This document shows, in pieces, positions 5,548-9,785 of a stretch of DNA of 9,785 bases (position 1 is the stretch's first letter; every line of letters starts with the position of its first letter). The notes beneath the pieces were generated by a model. It made no database searches, was not told the DNA's origin, and saw only the letters and a list, made by a program, of their open reading frames with translations. Source of the DNA: DATKZH01 sp964475955. GTDB lineage: Bacteria > Planctomycetota > Planctomycetia > Pirellulales > Thermoguttaceae. The stretch lies in NCBI GenBank assembly GCA_964475955.1, contig CAYYZY010000262.1:1-9785 (forward strand). Reading direction: 5' to 3'. The position numbers were made by a program, and so were the translations under genes.

Positions 5548-6423
5548 TCAACTCGGCCCCGCGGTGGTCATATCCGCCGGAAACGCGCCCGGCTCGTCGA
5601 CCGGAAGCGCCAGAGGCGGCACGACCACGTCGCGCGGCTCGGCGGGCGAAGCCACCGCGACGCGGCGGCGAAGCAACGCGATCAGACTCACGCCGAATGC
5701 GTAGCCGGCGCGCCGCCGGTCCCCGAGCAGCTCCTTCAGCACGCGGCCCTCCCCACGGAATATCCGTTCGAGGACGCGGTTCACGGGGGCGGGGGGCAAT
5801 TTCAGGTCGGTGCCGTGTGCGCCGCGAGCAGCGCCGCGCCGTCGGTTGACGCCGCGCACCAGCTTCACGAGCGGGTAGAGCCGCGTGTTGAAGTGCGAGA
5901 CCAACCGCGGCTCGAGCGGCAGACCGTGCCACGTTTGCTCGAAGCGGGCCCGGTCGTAGCGGCGGTAGTGGCCGTGACGCTCGTCGTGCGGGCTCCACAG
6001 CGAGGCATCGGCCGGCACCGTGACGAGGAAGTGGGCGCCGGGGCGCGCGGCCGCGACGAGCCGGGCGAACAGGGCGCGGTCGTCGGGGACGTGCTCCAGC
6101 ACGTCGGCCAGCAGAACGAGCTTCGCCCGAAGGGCCGCCGGGGGCAGCTCGTCGGGCGCTTCGCCGTGGAGGAACTCGATGCGCGGGTAGCGGTCCTTGG
6201 CCAGCCGGATCGCCTCGGGCGAGGGGTCGATGCCGATGCAGTGGTAGTCGTCGGCCAGGGCGGCGAGGTTTCCGCCGGTGCCGCAGCCGACGTCGAGCAG
6301 GGTCGTCTGCCGGGAGGGCCGGAGCACTTCGCGGACGAGCTCGCCCAGGATCGCCCGGCGCGCCGCGAACCACCAGTGGTCGCGTTCCAGCTCGGCGTTG
6401 AGACGAAAGACCTCGGCGTTCAC
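5548..6423 (-). CDS. Class I SAM-dependent methyltransferase
   Basis: 291 residues if started at the GTG 6423-6421. It has motif I LLDVGCGTGGN (42-52), the ribose-binding acidic residue in GIDPS (Asp66), and LLADVLEHVPDD (104-115), the hallmark of class I (Methyltransf_11/12-like) enzymes. It opens VNAEVFRLNAELERDHWWFA; the Ala-Glu-Leu-Glu...His-Trp-Trp-Phe pattern is, from memory, the usual N-terminus of a group of these enzymes found near sugar-transferase genes, which is why I prefer the GTG. The frame extends to an ATG at 6477, but that start has no Shine-Dalgarno, whereas GGGGA lies about 8 bases before the GTG. The C-terminal third has an Arg-rich stretch and a Val/Pro-rich end. The glycosyltransferase gene follows 13 bases later. 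Substrate unknown; a glycan or lipid-linked intermediate is likely from context. Confidence 0.88.
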   Translation of the reverse strand: MNAEVFRLNAELERDHWWFAARRAILGELVREVLRPSRQTTLLDVGCGTGGNLAALADDYHCIGIDPSPEAIRLAKDRYPRIEFLHGEAPDELPPAALRAKLVLLADVLEHVPDDRALFARLVAAARPGAHFLVTVPADASLWSPHDERHGHYRRYDRARFEQTWHGLPLEPRLVSHFNTRLYPLVKLVRGVNRRRGAARGAHGTDLKLPPAPVNRVLERIFRGEGRVLKELLGDRRRAGYAFGVSLIALLRRRVAVASPAEPRDVVVPPLALPVDEPGAFPADMTTAGPS

Positions 6424-7023
6424 GCAGCGTTCCCCACAGGTTGACCCATGCCCGGCACGCACCGTCTTCTCAAGCATACGGCACTTTCGCCGCCTGGGAG
6501 GATTCGCAAACGCCTGGATTTGAAGGGTTTCCTGGTTCGACAGGGTAAGTCGGCATACTCAACCGACACCCGGCACCACATGACCGAGTGGAATTATCCC
6601 ACCCCCCCGTCAGAAGTGTGCCCCCCGACCGAAGCGGCAGCGGCCTTCGGGTTTGGCGGCCGGTGCAGGCGACGGCCCACGGCGTGCCGCGACGCTTGCA
6701 AGTGCTTTCCTTATGGGCCGCGTCGCGGAGCGCTTCATCGCGACCGAGCATCGCTCGCGGCTGGATACCGAGCGACGGAAAGCCGGACTTGGGATGGGTG
6801 CGTCCGTATCGCAACATTGGTCCCCACGCGAGCCGCGCAACCCGCGGCCTGGCCGGCTAGCCGCCCCGCCCCTGGCCCCTCCGGTCGTCTTCGGGGGCCT
6901 GTCGGCGTGAGACGTGCTGGCCTCCCGCTCGTGGCCCCCTTGACTCTTTCCCTAAGGTAAATCAGACTTCCGCTCAGTGGCCGATCCGGCGGGCGTCTCG
7001 TTCCCGAACGACGGGAGGGTCTG
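6424..7023. other. Divergent intergenic region, no gene seen
   Basis: About 600 bases between the divergent methyltransferase and OPT transporter genes. Open frames here translate to Arg/Ser/Pro-rich sequence with no family resemblance. I see several short hairpins: GTCGG/CCGAC around nine bases (near 6548-6566), CCGAAG/CTTCGG (6629-6650), and GTCGCG/CGCGAC (near 6725-6749). For the + strand, TTGACT at 6940-6945 could be a -35, but no -10 fits. For the - strand, GATAAT at 6598-6593 is a possible -10. Both promoter guesses are weak. Confidence 0.4.
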
Positions 7024-9006
7024 ATGGCCGAAAAGGTACCGTACGAGCCGTTCATCCCGGCCGACAAGAAGGTGCGGGAATTCAGTTTCCGGGCAGTCGC
7101 TCTCGGGGTGGTGATGGCGGTCGTGCTCGGCGCGGCCAACGCCTACATCGGGATGGTGGCCGGGCTGACCATCGCGGCCACCTTTCCGGCGGCCGTCGTC
7201 GCACTCGCGCTGCTCCGGCCGGTGGGCGGGACGATCCTCGAGGAGAACATCGCCCGGACCACGGCCTCAGTGGGCGAGGCCCTGGTGGCGGGGGCGATCT
7301 TCACGATCCCCGCGTTCGTCATCGCCGGCGTGTGGGCGTCCATCAACTTCTGGATCGCCACGTTCATCATGGCGGTGGGCGGAGTCCTGGGCGTCCTGTT
7401 CGTGATCATCCTGCGCCGGACGCTGGTCGAGGAGTCGGGGCTTCCCTTTCCCGAGTCGATCGCCGCGTCGGAGATTCACAAGGCCGGGCAGAAGGGCACG
7501 GGCGGCGGTAAGCTGCTGATGGCCGCCGGCTCGATCGCGGCGGGGATCGAGCTGCTCAAGAACGCTTCCGGGCTGCGGATGCTGCGCTCCGAGATGACCG
7601 GCTGGTGGTCGTGGGGCAGCGCCACCGGCGCCCGGCTCGGTGGTCCCGAGGGGTCGGTCTACACCGGCGGGATGTTCGCCTCGACGCCCTCCGCATCACC
7701 CGCGCTTTTGGGCGTCGGCTACATTATCGGCCCGGGGCTGGCGGCGGTGGTCTTCGCCGGCGGCGTCCTGGGCTGGTGGTGCCTGGTGCCGGTGCTGATG
7801 TTCGTCAACCGCGACCTGCTGGGCGCGGCCGAGGTGAAGGGCTTCGCCGACACGGCCATGACCGTGGTCTGGCAGCAGCAGGTCCGGCCGCTGGCGGTGG
7901 GCACGATGCTCGTCGGCGCCGTGTGGACGCTCTGGGGCATGCGCAAGAGCCTGGCAAGCGGCTTCGCCCGCGTCTTCTCCGACGTCCGCCGGGGCAGCGT
8001 GGGCGCGGTGGAGAGCACAGACCGCCACGAGACCGACATCCGCTACCGGTGGATCGTCTTCGGAATCATCGGCCTGCTCGTCCCCATCACCGTCCTCTAC
8101 TACTACTTCACCCGGAGCTTCGGCGGCTCGATCCTGACGGCCGTGGTCATGGTCGTGGCGGGGATCCTGTTCGCCGCGGTGGCCGGCTACCTGGTGGGGC
8201 TGATCGGCAGCAGCAACAACCCGATCAGCGGGCTCACCCTCTCGACGCTCATCCTGGCCGCCCTGCTCATGGTGGCCATCGGCATGAGCGGCGACCGGGG
8301 AGTGCTCGCGGTGCTGGGCGTGGCCGCCGTGGTCTGTACCGCCATGGGCATCGCCGGAGACATGATGCAGGACCTCAAGGTGGGCCACATCCTCGGCGGC
8401 ACCCCGGCGAGCATGGAGAAAGGCGAGCTGATCGCCGTGCTCCTCGCGGCACCGGGGCTCGCCGTGGTGCTCATGCTCCTGGGCTCCGCCTACGGCTTCG
8501 CCGGCGCCCCGGGCGCCGATCCCGCCACCGCCCTGCCCGCACCGCAGGCGGGGCTCATGGCCCTGGTGAGCACGGGGATCATCAACGGCCAGATGCCCTG
8601 GCCGCTGTTCATCGGCGGGATGCTGTTCGCGGTGGTGCTGATCCTGGTGCGGGCGCCGTCGGTGATGCTGGTGGCGGTCGGGATGTACCTGCCGATCTGG
8701 AGCACGTTCGCCATTTTCGTGGGCGGCGTCTTCCGCTGGCTCGTCGACCGGGCCATCGAGCGGCGTTACACCGAGGGTGAGCCCCGCGAGCGGGCGGCGA
8801 ACGGCGGGATCCTGGTCGCTTCCGGGTTCGTCGCCGGGGAAGCGCTCATGGGCGTGCTGATCGCCGGCCTGATCGTGGCGAACCTGTCGCTGCCCACGAT
8901 CATCGACAACGCGCTGATCCAGGGCCTCCTGGGCCTGCTGGTCTTCCCCCTCGTCCTCTGGTTCTTTTGGAGCCGCTCGAAGCGCGAGGCCGAGTCCGCG
9001 ACGTAG
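7024..9006 (+). CDS. OPT-family oligopeptide/metal-chelate transporter
   Basis: 660 residues, almost entirely hydrophobic segments (about 14-16), full length for bacterial OPT proteins. Family motifs: NAYIGMVAGLTIAATFPAAV (39-58), GGTILEENIARTTASVGEAL just after it, GSSNNPISGLT (395-405) and GDMMQDLKVGHILGGTP (445-461). OPT transporters import peptides, glutathione derivatives or metal-siderophore complexes by ion symport; the substrate here cannot be told. GGGAGG (7013-7018) lies about 5 bases before the ATG, and a small hairpin (TCGTT-CCCG-AACGA) sits just ahead of it. The gene stands alone, divergent from the methyltransferase. Its stop is followed within about 30 bases by the end of a group II intron remnant on the other strand. 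Confidence 0.95.
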   Translation: MAEKVPYEPFIPADKKVREFSFRAVALGVVMAVVLGAANAYIGMVAGLTIAATFPAAVVALALLRPVGGTILEENIARTTASVGEALVAGAIFTIPAFVIAGVWASINFWIATFIMAVGGVLGVLFVIILRRTLVEESGLPFPESIAASEIHKAGQKGTGGGKLLMAAGSIAAGIELLKNASGLRMLRSEMTGWWSWGSATGARLGGPEGSVYTGGMFASTPSASPALLGVGYIIGPGLAAVVFAGGVLGWWCLVPVLMFVNRDLLGAAEVKGFADTAMTVVWQQQVRPLAVGTMLVGAVWTLWGMRKSLASGFARVFSDVRRGSVGAVESTDRHETDIRYRWIVFGIIGLLVPITVLYYYFTRSFGGSILTAVVMVVAGILFAAVAGYLVGLIGSSNNPISGLTLSTLILAALLMVAIGMSGDRGVLAVLGVAAVVCTAMGIAGDMMQDLKVGHILGGTPASMEKGELIAVLLAAPGLAVVLMLLGSAYGFAGAPGADPATALPAPQAGLMALVSTGIINGQMPWPLFIGGMLFAVVLILVRAPSVMLVAVGMYLPIWSTFAIFVGGVFRWLVDRAIERRYTEGEPRERAANGGILVASGFVAGEALMGVLIAGLIVANLSLPTIIDNALIQGLLGLLVFPLVLWFFWSRSKREAESAT

Positions 9007-9037
9007 AGGGCGGCGCCGAAAACGCCGAAACCGGGCC

Positions 9038-9072
9038 GGGTGGCCCCGGGTGATTGCTCACCCGGGGCTCCC
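9038..9072 (-). ncRNA. Group II intron domain VI-like hairpin with candidate branch A
   Basis: A perfect 11-bp stem (9058-9068 with 9043-9053) closed by GCAA, extended by GGG/CCC across a small bulge. The A opposite position 9041, in the CA bulge 7-8 bases from the presumed intron end, is placed as the lariat branch point would be. Read on the + strand the same hairpin could stop transcription from the OPT gene, but it lacks a T-tract. Confidence 0.6.
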
Positions 9073-9074
9073 AC

Positions 9075-9109
9075 AGATCCGGACGTGCGGGTTTCTGGCA
9101 TCCGGTTCC
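9075..9109 (-). ncRNA. Group II intron domain V
   Basis: Starts directly after the maturase stop. The stem pairs CCGGA with TCCGG, followed by TGC with GCA, with the diagnostic two-base CG bulge on the 3' side and a GAAA tip. Departures from the usual form: the catalytic AGC triad reads AAC, with an A-A mismatch where a G-U pair is expected, and two mismatches lie in the tip stem. These may be decay or a lineage variant. Confidence 0.75.
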
Positions 9110-9412
9110 TCAAGTGATCCGTTCGCTTCGCATCCGATAGGTGGAGTGGATGGTCACCGCCGGCGGTAAGCGGTACCGTTCCTGAAGCTGGCGAAACCAG
9201 CTCCAAGGTCGGCGATTGCCGGCACGACGTCGAACCAGCCACTTGCGCCAGACGCGGGCTACGTCCTCGCGGAACCGACTCAGCGAATAGCTGTTGCCGG
9301 TGATGCCGTAGTACGCGTAGTGCCCGCGGAGGTTCCGGCTGATGACCGCGTGCTGCTCGGCGATCGGGCGATGGCGGTTGAAGCGGCACCACTGGGCGAT
9401 CGTCCTGACCGC
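9110..9412 (-). pseudogene. ltrA: Group II intron reverse transcriptase/maturase, C-terminal fragment
   Basis: About 100 residues reading VRTIAQWCRFNRHRPIAEQH, then RGHYAYYGITGNSYSLSRFR, then VARVWRKWLVRRRAGNRRPW, ending at a natural TGA (9112-9110). This is the maturase/DNA-binding end of LtrA-type proteins. The polymerase domain with its YADD motif is absent. The same frame remains open up to 9589, but residues before this point do not resemble the family and overlap the DUF5372-like gene on the other strand, so they are not part of the original protein. Confidence 0.85.
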
Positions 9413-9485
9413 CCGGGTGTAACGGTCGGGACGATCACATCCAACTGCACATGACTCCAACGCGCCTTCGGGCTTGGTGGAGATC

Positions 9486-9731
9486 ATGCATCCGTTCCAT
9501 CCTTTACGTGGGAAGCAGTTTACCGTTCTTAAGTCGCGTCTGGTGCGCGGCGTGGAATGTCTGGTTCTCAAAGGTTCGGAGTCGGGCACCTTCGCCGTAC
9601 CACGAGATTGGACTGATCAGGCTCGGCCTGATGCATATCGTGACGCCAAGGTTGAAGTGCGCTTTCTCAAGCTCGAATCTCTCTTGTCGATCGTTGAACT
9701 GTCGAATTCCATCTCCAGAAAACGAGGTTGA
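9486..9731 (+). CDS. DUF5372 / Y4bD-like small mobile-element accessory protein
   Basis: 81 residues from ATG 9486. The N-terminus HPFHPLRGKQF, then VLKGSESGTFAVPRDWTD, matches a family I recall as DUF5372 (Y4bD/Y4pK-like), small proteins usually beside recombinase or transposase genes. Starts at GTG 9477 or TTG 9474 are also possible; GGTGG (9476-9480) favours the ATG. A hairpin with a TTCG loop (about 9455-9482, GCC-TTCG-GGC inside CCAA/TTGG) covers this ribosome-binding region and might restrain translation. The sequence is less GC-rich than the chromosomal genes to its left, consistent with transfer. A further reading frame starts 4 bases after the stop, so this is probably the first of two or more genes. 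Molecular role unknown. Confidence 0.65.
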   Translation: MHPFHPLRGKQFTVLKSRLVRGVECLVLKGSESGTFAVPRDWTDQARPDAYRDAKVEVRFLKLESLLSIVELSNSISRKRG

Positions 9732-9734
9732 CCT

Positions 9735-9785
9735 GTGAATCGCAAAAACATCATATTGCCTCCAGCGTTCGTCGACTCACGATTG
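9735..9785 (+). CDS. Start of a downstream gene, cut by the window edge
   Basis: From GTG 9735 the frame stays open for 17 codons to the end of the window (VNRKNIILPPAFVDSRL). GAGG at 9724-9727 lies 7 bases before it, and the gap to the previous stop is 3 bases, as in an operon. Too short to identify; a recombinase or transposase would fit next to a DUF5372-like gene, but this is inference. Confidence 0.4.
   Translation, partial: MNRKNIILPPAFVDSRL

Larger units (their letters stand above)
9030..9412 (-). mobile_element. 3' remnant of a group II intron
   Basis: On the minus strand, in the order expected of a bacterial group II intron: the C-terminus of its reverse transcriptase/maturase, then domain V, then a domain VI-like hairpin, then a 3' end near 9030-9034. 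Everything 5' of the maturase C-terminus is missing; homology stops near 9412, where unrelated sequence linked to a DUF5372-like gene begins. With no 5' intron sequence and no polymerase domain it cannot move on its own. Confidence 0.8.

Noticed and set aside
6520..6570. tRNA-like segment (GGTTCGA in a short stem, near 6530-6545)
   Set aside because: CCTG-GTTCGA-CAGG resembles a T-arm, but no acceptor stem, anticodon arm or CCA can be fitted on either strand.
7605..8780. 391-codon + strand frame within the OPT gene
   Set aside because: Arg/His/Pro-rich out-of-frame shadow of a gene with unmistakable OPT motifs.
1..9785. CRISPR array, rRNA, tRNA genes or toxin-antitoxin pair
   Set aside because: No regularly spaced short repeats, no rRNA-like sequence, no foldable tRNA and no small paired toxin/antitoxin genes seen on either strand.

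Overview
The window is GC-rich and most likely comes from a planctomycete (phylum Planctomycetota); genus and species cannot be read from it. Three things point there. One is a small lipoprotein with the C-terminal PYYTVRGPRDFL signature. The second is an ECF-type sigma factor fused to a membrane segment and a large C-terminal half. The third is a pair of domains of the 'FEFIETPL...DEVLLITTP' type, which I know mainly from planctomycete proteins. These are family recognitions from memory, not database results.

Layout, left to right. (1) 87-401 (+): a Cys/Met-rich lipoprotein, closed by a convincing Rho-independent terminator (444-491). (2) 402-1240: about 840 bases with no convincing gene. 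(3) 1241-3652 (+): an 803-residue sigma-factor fusion made of sigma region 2, sigma region 4, a hydrophobic segment, and two copies of a secretin N-domain-like (STN-like) module in exact 276-codon register. A strong internal Shine-Dalgarno and an in-frame ATG at 1994 could release the sensor half as a separate protein. (4) 3690-4325 (-), convergent with it: a zinc-ribbon, coiled-coil, two-TM protein of unknown function. (5) 4326-4712: two degenerate copies of a small double-hairpin repeat, with a consensus -10 box on the minus strand between them. (6) 5548-6423 and 4713-5534 (-): a tightly spaced pair, a SAM-dependent methyltransferase followed by a family-2 glycosyltransferase resembling dolichyl/polyprenyl-phosphate sugar synthases. 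(7) 6424-7023: no gene seen. (8) 7024-9006 (+): an OPT-family transporter. (9) 9030-9785: mobile-element debris. It holds the 3' end of a group II intron on the minus strand (reverse-transcriptase C-terminus, domain V, domain VI). The intron is cut off abruptly near 9412, next to a DUF5372-like accessory gene (+) and the first 17 codons of another gene that runs off the window.

How the genes relate. The methyltransferase/glycosyltransferase pair looks like one envelope-glycan or lipid-linked-sugar unit. The sigma fusion could couple an envelope-side signal directly to transcription, with no separate anti-sigma factor visible in the window. The transporter, the zinc-ribbon protein and the lipoprotein have no evident functional link to the rest. 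The most interesting candidates are the sigma fusion with its internal start, the paired hairpin repeat forming a possible structured leader, and the mobile-element junction at the right edge. I did not find a clear multi-gene defence or biosynthetic system.
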